Positions 16,499 through 25,046 of a stretch of DNA of 64,000 nucleotides are shown here, piece after piece. Source of the stretch: Sphingomonas sp. Its GTDB lineage: Bacteria > Pseudomonadota > Alphaproteobacteria > Sphingomonadales > Sphingomonadaceae. Every line of letters begins with the position of its first letter. Position 1 is the stretch's first letter. The notes beneath the pieces are model-generated. The model worked only from the letters and a program-made list of their open reading frames with translations. It made no database searches and was not told the origin of the DNA. A program made the position numbers and the translations under genes. Where the stretch lies: the NCBI GenBank assembly GCA_017418975.1, contig JAFOMG010000017.1:186001-250000 (forward strand), given 5' to 3'.

Positions 16499-18214
16499 AT
16501 GGTGTTCGCCAGGACGAAGAAAAGCCGTGTCGCGGCTCCGCTGCCCTTGCCGCAGCCGGCGGATCCGCTTGCCTTCGGTCCGGGCGCTTCGGCGATGATG
16601 CTCGACATGCTGCCGGTGCCCGCCGCGATCATCGAGCTGCAGGAACATGGCTTCGCCTTCGACGCGGTGAACCGGCCCTTCCGGCTGGCCGGGCTCGGCA
16701 CCGTCGCCAGCGAATCGCCGCTCATCCGCCTGCTCGGCCCGCGCCTCCGGCGCTTCATCGAGTCGAGCGACATCCAGTGCGAGATCAGCTGGCAGTTCGG
16801 CGACGAGGTGGATGCCCGGCATTTCCGGGTGATGCTCGCCAAGCGCGCCGACCGTCGTTCCTTTCCGCGCTGCATGGTCACCCTGGTCGACCACACGTCG
16901 GAGCTGCGCACCGAATACAGCCTGCGCCGCGAGATGGCGACCGACAGCCTAACCGGCCTGCCCAACCGCGCCGGGTTCTCGGACGCGCTCGAACATGCGA
17001 TCACTTCGGAGAATGCGCGCGATTTCGCGGTGCTGGTGGTCAATCTCGACCGGTTCAGCCGGGTCAATGCCTGTATGGGCGGCCTGGCGGGCGACGAGCT
17101 GCTGATCACCGTGGCGCGGCGGATGAAGGGCGCGCTGCGCAGCCGCGACACGCTGGCCCGGATGGGCGGCGACGAGTTCGGCGTGCTGCTCACGCTCGAC
17201 GAGGGGCCCGGCGATGCGCTGCACGTGGCCAAGCGCATCCAGGCGGCGCTGGCCAACCCGTTCCGCCTCTCGGACTTCGAGATCCGGGTCGACTGCTCGA
17301 TCGGCATCGCGCTGGGCGCCGACAATGACGGCGATCCCGAGGACCTGGTGCGCAACGCCCAGTTCGCGGTGAAGCGGGCGAAGAAGAGCGGACGTACCGA
17401 GATCTATCAGACCCACACTTTCGACATCGCCCGCGAGCAGTTCGGCATCGAGACGGAGCTGCGCCGGGCGATCGAGAATGGGCAGATGACTCTCTGCTAC
17501 CAGCCGATCTGCGATCTCGCGACCGGCAAGATCACCTCGTTCGAGGCGCTGGCCCGCTGGACCACCGAGGACGGCGTGCGCCTTTCGCCCAACGATTTCA
17601 TCCCGGTCGCCGAGGAATCGGGCCTGATCATCCCGCTGGGCCGCTGGGCCATGGAGGAAGCGGCCCAGACCATCGCCGCCTGGGATCGCGCCTCGGACGG
17701 CAATTGCGACATCAAGGTCGCGGTCAACCTGTCGGCGATCCAGCTGCAGCGCGATCATATCCCCGCCATGGTCAGGGGCGCGCTCGAGCGGCACGGCGTG
17801 GACGGCAAGCGCCTGACCCTCGAGCTCACCGAGAGCGCGATCGTCACCGATCCGGACCGCATCGCCCAGACGATGAACGCGCTCAAGGACATGGGCGCCA
17901 CGCTGGCGATGGACGATTTCGGCACCGGCTACTCCAATCTCGCCTATCTCCAGAAGCTGCCGATCGACCTGCTCAAGATCGACCGCAGCTTCGTCTCCGG
18001 CATGCTGGCCGACCGCGACAAGATCGCCATCGTCCGCGCCATCCTCAGCCTCGCCCAGGCATTGGGCATGCAGACCACGGCCGAGGGCATCGAGACCAAC
18101 GAGCTCGCCCAGACCCTCGCGGCGCTGGGCTGCACCTATGGCCAGGGCTTTCTCTATTCGCGCGCGCTGGAGCGCGACGAAGCCTATGCGCTGCTCGCCG
18201 AGCGCAACGCCTGA
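16499..18214 (+). CDS. Diguanylate cyclase / phosphodiesterase (PAS-like, GGDEF, EAL)
   Basis: A 571-aa c-di-GMP enzyme. A PAS-like N-terminus (about 25-135) is followed by a GGDEF domain with an intact GGDEF at 223-227 and a product-inhibition site RSRD five residues before it. The EAL domain keeps EAL (349-351), ELTES, and DDFGTGYSNL (472-481), so both activities are possible. No membrane helices: a cytoplasmic sensor. A ggagg site sits only 2-3 bp before ATG 16499; GTG 16502 is an alternative start. A PilZ protein that could read the signal lies at 48 kb. Confidence 0.93.
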   Translation: MVFARTKKSRVAAPLPLPQPADPLAFGPGASAMMLDMLPVPAAIIELQEHGFAFDAVNRPFRLAGLGTVASESPLIRLLGPRLRRFIESSDIQCEISWQFGDEVDARHFRVMLAKRADRRSFPRCMVTLVDHTSELRTEYSLRREMATDSLTGLPNRAGFSDALEHAITSENARDFAVLVVNLDRFSRVNACMGGLAGDELLITVARRMKGALRSRDTLARMGGDEFGVLLTLDEGPGDALHVAKRIQAALANPFRLSDFEIRVDCSIGIALGADNDGDPEDLVRNAQFAVKRAKKSGRTEIYQTHTFDIAREQFGIETELRRAIENGQMTLCYQPICDLATGKITSFEALARWTTEDGVRLSPNDFIPVAEESGLIIPLGRWAMEEAAQTIAAWDRASDGNCDIKVAVNLSAIQLQRDHIPAMVRGALERHGVDGKRLTLELTESAIVTDPDRIAQTMNALKDMGATLAMDDFGTGYSNLAYLQKLPIDLLKIDRSFVSGMLADRDKIAIVRAILSLAQALGMQTTAEGIETNELAQTLAALGCTYGQGFLYSRALERDEAYALLAERNA

Positions 18215-19392
18215 GCCACGGCTGCATCGGCCAGCTCGGCCACGCGTGCCGCATCGGGGAACCGTTCCGCGATCCATTGCTCCTCGACGAGCCGCAGCGT
18301 CCGCGCGACTTCCGGGCCCTTGCTCAGCCCGCGCTCGACCAGCGCCCCGCCCGACAGCGGCAGGACCGGAACTTCCCAATGCCCCAGGTGCCGGACCGCC
18401 AGGTCCCTGTCGAACGGCTCCCAGTCGCTCAGCAGGATGCGATCGATCGCCGCTCGTGTTCCAATCCGATAGGCGAGCGCATAGGGCGAGCCCCGGAACG
18501 GCACGAGCGCGGATAGCAGCGCCTTGCGCTCGGCATTGGAGAGCTTGAGCCTGGCGCCGATCGCTTCCCCTGCCTTGGCATCGTGCGGAATCAGCGCGGC
18601 GAGGCGGCGGATCGGGTCGAGAGGTAGCGCGCTGGCCGCCTCCGCCGCTGCCAGGCGGGCGAGCCGTTCGGCGCCCTCCGCGTCGATCTCGGGCAGAACC
18701 GGCGCGAAGATGCCGCGCGCGATCATCAACTCCACGACGCGCACGGCATCGCGGGCGATCAGCAGCTTGAGCAGCTCGTCGCGAATCCGCTCGCGGCTGA
18801 GCGCCATCAGGTCCCGGGATCGGGCCGTGCAGGCCTCCAGCCCCGCCGGATCCGCGACATCGCCGAACCGGGCGAGGAAACGGAAGAAGCGCAGGATGCG
18901 CAGATGATCCTCGGCGATGCGCTGGAGCGGATCGCCGATGAAGCGGACATGGCGTGCCTCCAGATCCGCCAGGCCGCCGAAATAGTCGAAGATCGCGCCG
19001 GTCGCGGGATCGGCATAGAGCGCGTTGATCGTGAAGTCGCGGCGCGCGGCATCCTCGCGCCAGTCGTCGGTGAAGGCGACGGTGGCGCGGCGCCCGTCGG
19101 TCGAGACGTCGCGGCGCAGCGTGGTGACTTCCACCGGGCCGCCCTCCAGCACCGCGGTGATCGTGCCGTGCCCGATGCCGGTGGGCACGGCGCGGATGCC
19201 GGCGCCCTTGAGCAGCTCGACCACGCGCTGGGGCGGAAGCGGCGTGGCGACGTCCAGATCCGAAACGGGGATGCCGAGCAGGGTATCGCGCACCGATCCG
19301 CCGACGAACCGCACCGCGCCGAGCGTCTCGATCAGATGTGCCAGTCCGGCGCGATGGCGCCATTCGGCATCGGGAAGGATCACACCGCCCAT
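18184..19392 (-). CDS. CCA tRNA nucleotidyltransferase / poly(A) polymerase family
   Basis: A 402-aa class II nucleotidyltransferase that adds or repairs the tRNA 3' CCA end. Seen: the GGSVRDTLLG loop, the metal-binding DLDVAT, RRDFTINALY, and the RIAEDHLRILRFFRF helix that holds tRNA. The start overlaps the end of the upstream Nudix gene by 13 bp. The C-terminus overlaps the convergent GGDEF-EAL gene by 31 bp. Without a search it could instead be poly(A) polymerase, but alphaproteobacterial copies at this locus are usually CCA-adding. Confidence 0.9.
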   Translation of the reverse strand: MGGVILPDAEWRHRAGLAHLIETLGAVRFVGGSVRDTLLGIPVSDLDVATPLPPQRVVELLKGAGIRAVPTGIGHGTITAVLEGGPVEVTTLRRDVSTDGRRATVAFTDDWREDAARRDFTINALYADPATGAIFDYFGGLADLEARHVRFIGDPLQRIAEDHLRILRFFRFLARFGDVADPAGLEACTARSRDLMALSRERIRDELLKLLIARDAVRVVELMIARGIFAPVLPEIDAEGAERLARLAAAEAASALPLDPIRRLAALIPHDAKAGEAIGARLKLSNAERKALLSALVPFRGSPYALAYRIGTRAAIDRILLSDWEPFDRDLAVRHLGHWEVPVLPLSGGALVERGLSKGPEVARTLRLVEEQWIAERFPDAARVAELADAAVAQALRSASSA

Positions 19393-19970
19393 TGCAGCCG
19401 CCTCGACAGATTGACCAGCATCGCGGCCGTCGCGCCCCAGATCCGGCGATCCTGCCACAGAATCTCGTAATAGCGCCGCTCGCGGCCCTGATATTCGGCC
19501 ACCCGCTCGTGCTGGTTGGCGGCATCGAGCAGAAAGGCGAGCGGCACCTCGAAGACGCTGGCGACCTCGGCCTCGGACGGAGTGAGCCGCAGGTCGGGCG
19601 GGACCACGCCTATCACCGGGGTGACGACATAGTTGGTGACGGTGCGATAGCTGTCGGTGATGCCGACCACCTCGACGGTATCGGGCGGCAGCGCGATCTC
19701 CTCCTGCGCCTCGCGCAGCGCCGCGCCGACCGGGCCCGCGTCGCCCGGATCGATGCGGCCGCCCGGAAAGGCGACCTGGCCGGCATGACGGCGCAGCGTC
19801 TCGGTGCGCTGGGTGAGGATCACGCCGGGAACCTGGCGATCGGTGACCGCGATCAGCACCGCGGCCGGATTGCCTTGCACCGCCGGATCGAAATCAAAAT
19901 GATCGCCCGGCAGCAGCAGCGGCGAGTGATCGGCCGCGAGGGCGGCCCGCAGACGGTCGGCCAGGCTCAT
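19380..19970 (-). CDS. Nudix hydrolase, CoA pyrophosphatase type
   Basis: A 196-aa Nudix enzyme. The Nudix box reads GGRIDPGDAGPV followed by ALREAQEEIAL, and it is preceded by the CoA-specific signature LTQRTETLRRHAGQVAFPGG. This pattern marks enzymes of the NudL/YeaB family that split CoA into phosphopantetheine and 3',5'-ADP. The start overlaps the DUF1285 stop (ATGA) and the stop overlaps the CCA-transferase start, so the three genes form a tight operon. The first Glu of the box is Asp here, which is usual for this subgroup. Confidence 0.88.
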   Translation of the reverse strand: MSLADRLRAALAADHSPLLLPGDHFDFDPAVQGNPAAVLIAVTDRQVPGVILTQRTETLRRHAGQVAFPGGRIDPGDAGPVGAALREAQEEIALPPDTVEVVGITDSYRTVTNYVVTPVIGVVPPDLRLTPSEAEVASVFEVPLAFLLDAANQHERVAEYQGRERRYYEILWQDRRIWGATAAMLVNLSRRLQWAV

Positions 19971-20533
19971 GCGCCGGGCTCCAGCGCGAAGAAGCCGCCA
20001 TTGCTCCACACGCCCGGCGGCGTGCTGCCATTGGCGAGCGCGATCTCGGCCAGTTCGTAATAGACATTGCGCGCGACTAGCGCCTCGAGGCCGCCGCGGA
20101 CATGGAGATAGGGGCGGGGCCCATCCTCGCGTTCCTCGAAGCGCAGGCCGTGATCGGGGCCGGCGGCGACGAGGTCGCCGGTGTTCAGGCGAAAGGCGAG
20201 CTTCATGCCCGCGCCTTCGCCTTCGCGCTTCATCTCCACCGCGACGAAGGGCGCATCCTCCACGTCGATGTCGAGCTTCTCCACGGGCGTGACGAGGACG
20301 AAGCGCCCATCCGCCTCGCGGCGCAGGATCGTCGAGAACAGTCGCACCATCGGCATGCGGCCGATCGGCGAGCCCTGGTGGAACCAGGTGCCGTCGCGGG
20401 CGATGCGCATGTCGCTATGCCCGCAATGCGCGGGGTTCCAGCTCTCGACCGGCGGCAGCCGATCCTCCTGGGCGAGGCGCGCGATCTCGGCGAGCGAGAG
20501 GCTGGCAAAGTCGGGTGGAGGCGGGGAGGGCAT
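19967..20533 (-). CDS. DUF1285 domain protein
   Basis: A 188-aa protein with the DUF1285 pattern: SWNPAHCGHSDMRIARDGTW, then IGRMPMVRLFSTILRRE and LVTPVEKLDIDVEDAPFVAV. Structures of the family show a beta-rich fold with a possible ligand pocket, but no activity is known. It is first in the operon with the CoA pyrophosphatase and CCA-adding enzyme genes (4-bp overlap). Confidence 0.85.
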   Translation of the reverse strand: MPSPPPPDFASLSLAEIARLAQEDRLPPVESWNPAHCGHSDMRIARDGTWFHQGSPIGRMPMVRLFSTILRREADGRFVLVTPVEKLDIDVEDAPFVAVEMKREGEGAGMKLAFRLNTGDLVAAGPDHGLRFEEREDGPRPYLHVRGGLEALVARNVYYELAEIALANGSTPPGVWSNGGFFALEPGA

Positions 20534-20729
20534 CGATTCGCTTCAGCCGGCAGCGCGGACGGCGCCGCGGAAGTTTACGGAACATGCGCTACGGGGACCC
20601 TGATTTCCGCGTGCCGGATGACCAGGGACGCGAAGGGCGCGGCGGCGGCGTGGCGAAAGGTCTGCCATGCCGGGGACCCAAGCAGACAAAGCCCTATTTT
20701 GGAAGCCCCTGGAAGACGGGCCTCAACAC
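20534..20729. other. Short gap between DUF1285 and GNAT genes
   Basis: About 200 bp. Several frames are open but none has a start, ribosome site and composition that look real. It may hold the promoter of the DUF1285 operon. Confidence 0.3.
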
Positions 20730-21269
20730 TCAGGCTGCGCGTCGAAGACGGGCTCCGACCAGGCCCGGGCCGGCCGGCACGCCGGCGCCGCGCGCGAGCA
20801 GGCGGCGGGCCTCGAACGGGCCGGGCAGGCGCCAGTCGCCGGTCCTTTCCGCGGTGAAATCGAAGAAGCGGCCATAATATTCGGGGTCACCGATCAGCAT
20901 CAGCGCATCCGCGCCGGGAAGCGGCGAGGCCTGTGCGGCGTCGAGCATCCGCTCCATCAGCATGCGGCCGATGCCGCCCTGCTGGCGATCGGGCTGGACC
21001 GCGACGGGCCCCACCATCACCATCGGCACGCTGCCGCCACCGTCGCACTCCAGCGCGACCGGCCAGCACTGGATCGTGCCGATCAGGCCGCCATCGTCCG
21101 CCACCGCGGCGAAGCTGAGCTCCGGAATCTCGGAAGTGCCGAGGCGGACCCGGTACGCAGTGCGTGCGCGTCGGCCCGGACCAAAAGCGCGGTCGAGCAG
21201 AGTCTCGACGGCCTGAGGATCCACGGTCTCGAGCGGCAGCAATGCGATCACTTCATATATTCCTTTCAT
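20730..21269 (-). CDS. GNAT-family N-acetyltransferase
   Basis: A 179-aa acetyltransferase of the YhbS-like group. The acetyl-CoA loop is VGPVAVQPDRQQGGIGRML (Q/R-x-x-G-x-G/A type). Strands before it (PELSFAAVADDGGLIGTIQ) and after it (DALMLIGDPEYYGRFFDF) match the family, where the last motif often places a Tyr at the active site. The acceptor is unknown. ATG 21269 is preferred. It is divergent from folB. Confidence 0.85.
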   Translation of the reverse strand: MKGIYEVIALLPLETVDPQAVETLLDRAFGPGRRARTAYRVRLGTSEIPELSFAAVADDGGLIGTIQCWPVALECDGGGSVPMVMVGPVAVQPDRQQGGIGRMLMERMLDAAQASPLPGADALMLIGDPEYYGRFFDFTAERTGDWRLPGPFEARRLLARGAGVPAGPGLVGARLRRAA

Positions 21270-21443
21270 AGCGCCCCGAGACTTGGACTCGGGGCCGCGC
21301 GAAATAGCGCCGATCGGCGCTTTCGCAATACTGAATATATCGCGCCCGACGTTGCGCCGCGCGCAAGCGGGGAGGCCGGGGTTTCGCGGGCGCGCGCATC
21401 TGCTATTGGGCGCGGCCTGTCCTCCCTGAAAGGCCCAGGCCAC

Positions 21444-21815
21444 TTGTCCGATTCCCTGCAGCTCCAGGTGCATGACCTGGAAGTCGAAGTCCTCACCGGC
21501 GTCTATTCCGAGGAGACGCACCTGCCGCAGCCGCTGCGCATCTCGGTGACGGTGGACATCGACATGCCCGAGCGCTTCGAACCGGACACGCCGCTCAAGG
21601 CCTCGAAGAACTATATGGACGTGAAGCACGCGGCGACCGACGCGCTGCCCAAGGACGTGCATTTCACGCTGGTCGAGGCCGTGGCCGAGCATATCTGCGA
21701 CACGCTGTTCGTGGGCGATGCCCGGGTGCGGCGCGTCGAGGTGCGCATCGTCAAGCTCGCCATCGCCGAGCAGGGCGAATCGATCGGCATCACGCTGGTG
21801 CGCGCGCGCCGCTGA
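21444..21815 (+). CDS. folB: Dihydroneopterin aldolase FolB
   Basis: A 123-aa protein for folate synthesis, which splits dihydroneopterin to hydroxymethyl-dihydropterin and glycolaldehyde. Seen: LEVEVLTGVYSEETHLPQPL at the pterin site, the MDVKHAATDALPKD segment, LVEAVAEHICDTLF and the late Lys in VRIVKLAIAE. The best start is TTG 21444 (then SDSLQLQVHDLE) with aaagg about 10 bp upstream, because no ATG lies nearby in frame. A rare start codon suggests low expression. Confidence 0.88.
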   Translation: MSDSLQLQVHDLEVEVLTGVYSEETHLPQPLRISVTVDIDMPERFEPDTPLKASKNYMDVKHAATDALPKDVHFTLVEAVAEHICDTLFVGDARVRRVEVRIVKLAIAEQGESIGITLVRARR

Positions 21816-21816
21816 G

Positions 21817-21843
21817 CGTCATCCCGGCTTTCGCCGGGACGAG
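21817..21843. repeat. Single REP-like hairpin
   Basis: Core tcatcccggctttcgccggg: a short stem with a ttcg-containing loop right after folB and before the convergent gene at 21851. Similar to the other REP arms but with no partner nearby. It could also help end folB transcription. Confidence 0.5.
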
Positions 21844-21850
21844 TCTCCAA

Positions 21851-22687
21851 CTAGGTGCACGGCCCCAGCGAACGCAGGACGAACTGATAGTCCTCGCGCG
21901 CCTTCGCGGCGTTCTGGGCGTCGTCCGACTCGACGCTGTCGGCCGGCAGGCTGCGCGGCAGGCCGCAGGCGAGGCGATACCAGAGGAAGGTATTCGAATT
22001 CGGTGCGCCCGCCGATTCGTCGACAATGTCCCCCAATGAAACACTCCAGCGCGTCGCTTCGCCCGGACGGCGGAGAATCTGGAGCGATACCGGCGCGCCG
22101 CTCGCGGTCTGCAGGAAGACCTGGGTCTCGCCCTCGCCGGGGAGCGAGCCGGGCACGTGGAAGGCGTTGCCGACCCCGGTGATCGCGGGCGGCGCATCGG
22201 CCGCGAGCGCGTCCCTGGTGATGGCGCGAACCTGCGCGTCCAGCTCGGGCAACCAGTTCATCTGGCTCTGCAATCCGGTGAGCTGCACCATGCCGGGCCG
22301 GCCCGGGACGGGGCGGGCGAAGAGGAGCACGCGCTGCTTGGCGAGCTTGGGCGGCTTGCCCCTGGCATTGAGCGGTACGTCGGCGGTGTAGGTAATGCGC
22401 GAGGCCATGGCCTGGGTGCCCCGAATCAGGGCGGAAACATCGGCCTCGACCAGGAAACGGGCCGTATCGGCGGCTAGGCCGGGCGATTCTTCGGGCTTCA
22501 GCCGGTCCGCCTTGCGGATGCGGGCGTCGATGATCAGCGGGGCCGTGGTCACCTGCTTCGCCAAGGTGGCGTAGCTGGGTAAAACGGCTGCGGTTTGTGC
22601 CTGCGTTTGCTGGGGCTTAGCGGCTGCACCTAAGGGTGCACCGAGCGCAATCGCGCAAGAAAACATGGCTGGAAAGGTGCGGTTCAT
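21851..22687 (-). CDS. Exported hypothetical protein
   Basis: A 278-aa protein with a signal peptide (MNRTFPAMFSCAIALGAPLGAAA) and a long domain with no motif I recognise. Possible features are a middle beta-rich part (VLLFARPVPGRPGMVQL) and two late cysteines (WYRLACGLP near 243 and the C-terminal GPCT) that may form a disulfide. Likely periplasmic. It is divergent from tonB, with about 230 bp between starts, so its promoter shares that region. Not assigned. Confidence 0.65.
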   Translation of the reverse strand: MNRTFPAMFSCAIALGAPLGAAAKPQQTQAQTAAVLPSYATLAKQVTTAPLIIDARIRKADRLKPEESPGLAADTARFLVEADVSALIRGTQAMASRITYTADVPLNARGKPPKLAKQRVLLFARPVPGRPGMVQLTGLQSQMNWLPELDAQVRAITRDALAADAPPAITGVGNAFHVPGSLPGEGETQVFLQTASGAPVSLQILRRPGEATRWSVSLGDIVDESAGAPNSNTFLWYRLACGLPRSLPADSVESDDAQNAAKAREDYQFVLRSLGPCT

Positions 22688-22918
22688 ATCGTTCGGATTA
22701 CCGGATTGTGCCACGGCTATACAGAAATAATTCCGCCGCCGGGCGACCGTACGCCCTGATTGTCCGACAAAGGGTTTGCGTCCACCCGGTGCGCGCGATA
22801 GAGACTCGCCCGCTGCCGATCATGACGCATATAGCGCACGGCGGGCAGGCTTGTGCACGGGTCGCAGAATCCCGCCGCACGGGGTTGCATGTCAGGATTA
22901 GAGGAGTGACGTTGCCGG

Positions 22919-23596
22919 ATGTCTTACGCTGACCGTAATACAAGTGGCAGTCGCGTCATCGCGATCATACTGGTCGCGATCATCGTGGCTGGCATGGGGT
23001 ACGCCTTCGTCACGGGCCTTGCATATCAATATATCAAGAAGCAGGCGGAGAAGCTGAACACGTTCGACGTGGAAGAGCCGCCGCCCCCGCCCGAGGAAGT
23101 GCCGCCGCCGCCGCCGCCGCCGGATACGCCGGTGCCGCCGCCGCCCACCCAGATCGTCGTGCCGCCGGCCGCGGTTCCAGTGCCTACCCAGGCGCCGCCG
23201 ATTCCGACCACGTCGGTGATTCCGCCGCCGCCGCCGATCACGCCGCCGGCGCCGCCCGCGCCGCCGGCTCCGGCTCCGGCCCCGCCGCCGCCGCCGCGGA
23301 TCGCCAAGAAGCTCACGCCGCGCGGCTCGCCGCAGGGCTGGGTGACGGATGACGACTATCCTGCCGCGGCGCTGCGCGCCGAGCAGGCCGGTACCGTCCG
23401 CTTTCGCCTCGACGTCGACGCGACGGGCAAGGTGACCAATTGCACCGTGACGGGTTCGAGCGGCGTGTCCGTTCTCGACAGCACGGCTTGCTCGCTGCTC
23501 AAGCGCCGCGCCCGGTTCAATCCGGCCGAGGACGAGAGCGGGAACAAGATCCCGGCACCGTATAACGGCAGCTTCACCTGGAAGATCCCGAGCTAG
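22919..23596 (+). CDS. tonB: Energy transducer TonB
   Basis: A 225-aa inner-membrane protein that passes energy from ExbB/ExbD to outer-membrane TonB-dependent receptors. One membrane helix lies at about residues 12-33, then a Pro-rich spacer at about 52-126, and the C-terminal TonB domain starts near WVTDDDYPAAALRAEQ and contains GTVRFRLDVDATGKV. Two Cys (NCTVTG, STACSL) may form a disulfide. The aggag ribosome site is 11 bp from the ATG. First gene of the cluster with exbB, exbD, exbD. Confidence 0.95.
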   Translation: MSYADRNTSGSRVIAIILVAIIVAGMGYAFVTGLAYQYIKKQAEKLNTFDVEEPPPPPEEVPPPPPPPDTPVPPPPTQIVVPPAAVPVPTQAPPIPTTSVIPPPPPITPPAPPAPPAPAPAPPPPPRIAKKLTPRGSPQGWVTDDDYPAAALRAEQAGTVRFRLDVDATGKVTNCTVTGSSGVSVLDSTACSLLKRRARFNPAEDESGNKIPAPYNGSFTWKIPS

Positions 23597-23609
23597 CCCG
23601 TGTGTTTCA

Positions 23610-23637
23610 CCGGCGCGCTCCCCGCGGGGCGCGCCGG
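23610..23637 (+). promoter_or_regulatory. Intercistronic hairpin between tonB and exbB
   Basis: Perfect 9-bp stem, 23610-23618 (CCGGCGCGC) with 23629-23637. No T-run follows, so not a terminator. It may set processing and relative mRNA stability of tonB and exbB. Confidence 0.55.
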
Positions 23638-23682
23638 GCGATTGGATAAAAAGCGCTATTTAGTTAGAGGAAAGAACCGACA

Positions 23683-24444
23683 ATGCTCACGACCATTCTC
23701 GCCGCCGCGGCGCCCAAGGAAAATCCGTACGGCCTGATTCCGGCGCTCCGTGAGGGCGGCCTGATCTCGCAGACGGTGTTCGGCATCCTGGTGCTGATGC
23801 TGTTCTTCTCGCTCTACATCCTGTTCACCAAGCTGTTCGAGCAGCAGAAGATCCTCAACCAGGCCAAGCGCGTCCGCGCCGGCTTCTGGAATGCGAACAG
23901 CCTGCGCGAAGGCGCGGCGAAGCTTGAGAAGAACTCGGCCTATCGCCAGCTGGTCGACGACGGCCTGGCCGCTCAGGAGCAGCACTCGAAGCTGACCGAT
24001 CCGGTCGAGGCGCATGACTGGCTGCACGGCTCGCTCGCCCGCTCGGAGGACCTGATCAACTCGCAGCTGAAGAGCGGCCTGTCGTTCCTCGCCACCGTCG
24101 GTTCGACCGCGCCGTTCATCGGCCTGTTCGGTACCGTTATCGGCATCATCCGCGCGCTCGTGAAGATCGGCGCCGCTGGCCAGGCGTCGATCGACGCGGT
24201 CGCCGGTCCGGTCGGTGAAGCGCTGATCATGACCGCCGTCGGTCTTGCCGTCGCCGTTCCGGCCGTGCTCGCCTTCAACTGGCTGCAGGCCCGCAACAAG
24301 AAGATCTCGGAGAGCCTGAACGCTTTCTCGAACGATCTGCTCGGCTATCTCGCTTCGGACGGCCGCGTGCGTCCGGCCGCCGGCAAGGCTGCTCCCGCCA
24401 AGGCCGCTCCGGCCGCGACGACCAGCACCGCGCCGCGCGCCTAA
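23683..24444 (+). CDS. exbB: MotA/TolQ/ExbB proton channel protein
   Basis: A 253-aa inner-membrane protein that forms the proton channel with ExbD. Three hydrophobic segments are visible (about 30-48, 125-150 and 165-195). The family segment reads LSFLATVGSTAPFIGLFGTVIG, and the third helix has GPVGEALIMTAVGLAVAVPA. The Ala/Lys-rich tail (AGKAAPAKAAPAA) is disordered and specific to this copy. The ribosome site is gaggaaag. Codon use is slightly unlike its neighbours (more gct/ggt), as expected for a highly expressed gene. Confidence 0.95.
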   Translation: MLTTILAAAAPKENPYGLIPALREGGLISQTVFGILVLMLFFSLYILFTKLFEQQKILNQAKRVRAGFWNANSLREGAAKLEKNSAYRQLVDDGLAAQEQHSKLTDPVEAHDWLHGSLARSEDLINSQLKSGLSFLATVGSTAPFIGLFGTVIGIIRALVKIGAAGQASIDAVAGPVGEALIMTAVGLAVAVPAVLAFNWLQARNKKISESLNAFSNDLLGYLASDGRVRPAAGKAAPAKAAPAATTSTAPRA

Positions 24445-24464
24445 GCGATCTGGAATATGCGGGG

Positions 24465-24513
24465 CCGCGCATTCCCCGGGGATGCGCGGTCCGGCTCCGG
24501 CTTCGGCCGGAGC
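24465..24513 (+). promoter_or_regulatory. Two intercistronic hairpins between exbB and exbD
   Basis: The first is a perfect 8-bp stem CCGCGCAT (24465-24472) with ATGCGCGG (24482-24489). The second is a perfect 8-bp stem GCTCCGGC (24494-24501) with GCCGGAGC (24506-24513) closed by a TTCG tetraloop. No T-run follows either. They could slow 3' decay of exbB mRNA and favour ExbB over ExbD. Confidence 0.6.
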
Positions 24514-24541
24514 TTGAATTAGAAGGATAGGATAGCGCGCA

Positions 24542-25021
24542 ATGGCGATGAGCGTAGGCGGGGGCGGTGAAGACGCTCCCATGTCGGACATCAATACCAC
24601 GCCGCTCGTCGACGTGATGCTGGTGCTCCTCATCATCTTCCTGATCACGGTTCCGGTCGTGATCCAGACGGTGAAGCTGGAGCTCCCCAAGGTTCAGTTC
24701 GAGCCGACGACCACCAAGCCCGAGAACGTCTCGCTCTCGGTCACGGCCAATGGCGGCAGGTGCGAAGTGTTCTGGGGCATGACCCCGGTGACGAGCAGAG
24801 AGCTGGTCGAGAAGGCGACGGAGAAGCTGAGGAAGGAAATCGACAAGCAGGGTGGCATCAACGCCGCCGGCCTCGAGCTTCCCGAAGTGCACATCCGCGG
24901 CGACGTGAACACGCCTTACCGCTGCATCGGCGGCACGATCTTCGCCATGCAGATGGCTGGGTTCGTCAAGGTCGGCTTCATCTCCGAACCGCCCGCCGGC
25001 TCGGCCACGGTCCGTCTCTGA
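24542..25021 (+). CDS. exbD: Biopolymer transport protein ExbD (first copy)
   Basis: A 159-aa protein. One membrane helix near 20-40 carries the key Asp in NTTPLVDVMLVLLIIFLIT, which takes protons from the ExbB channel. A periplasmic domain follows with two Cys (GGRCEVFWG and TPYRCIGG) that may form a disulfide. It begins MAMSVGGGGEDAPMSDINTT; such Gly-rich starts are typical of sphingomonad ExbD. Followed after 25 bp by a second exbD. Confidence 0.93.
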   Translation: MAMSVGGGGEDAPMSDINTTPLVDVMLVLLIIFLITVPVVIQTVKLELPKVQFEPTTTKPENVSLSVTANGGRCEVFWGMTPVTSRELVEKATEKLRKEIDKQGGINAAGLELPEVHIRGDVNTPYRCIGGTIFAMQMAGFVKVGFISEPPAGSATVRL

Positions 25022-25046
25022 CGGCCTGCTCAAAGGAGTTTAGACT

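Noticed and set aside
16949..19525. An 858-codon minus-strand frame over the GGDEF-EAL and CCA genes
   Set aside because: It covers two real genes in wrong frames and reads as a low-complexity Arg-rich sequence.
20534..20729. Overlapping open frames in the gap before the GNAT gene
   Set aside because: Three frames are open but none has both a ribosome site and protein-like composition.
23026..23316. Minus-strand Gly-rich frame inside tonB
   Set aside because: It is the complement of the Pro codons of the TonB spacer, not a gene.
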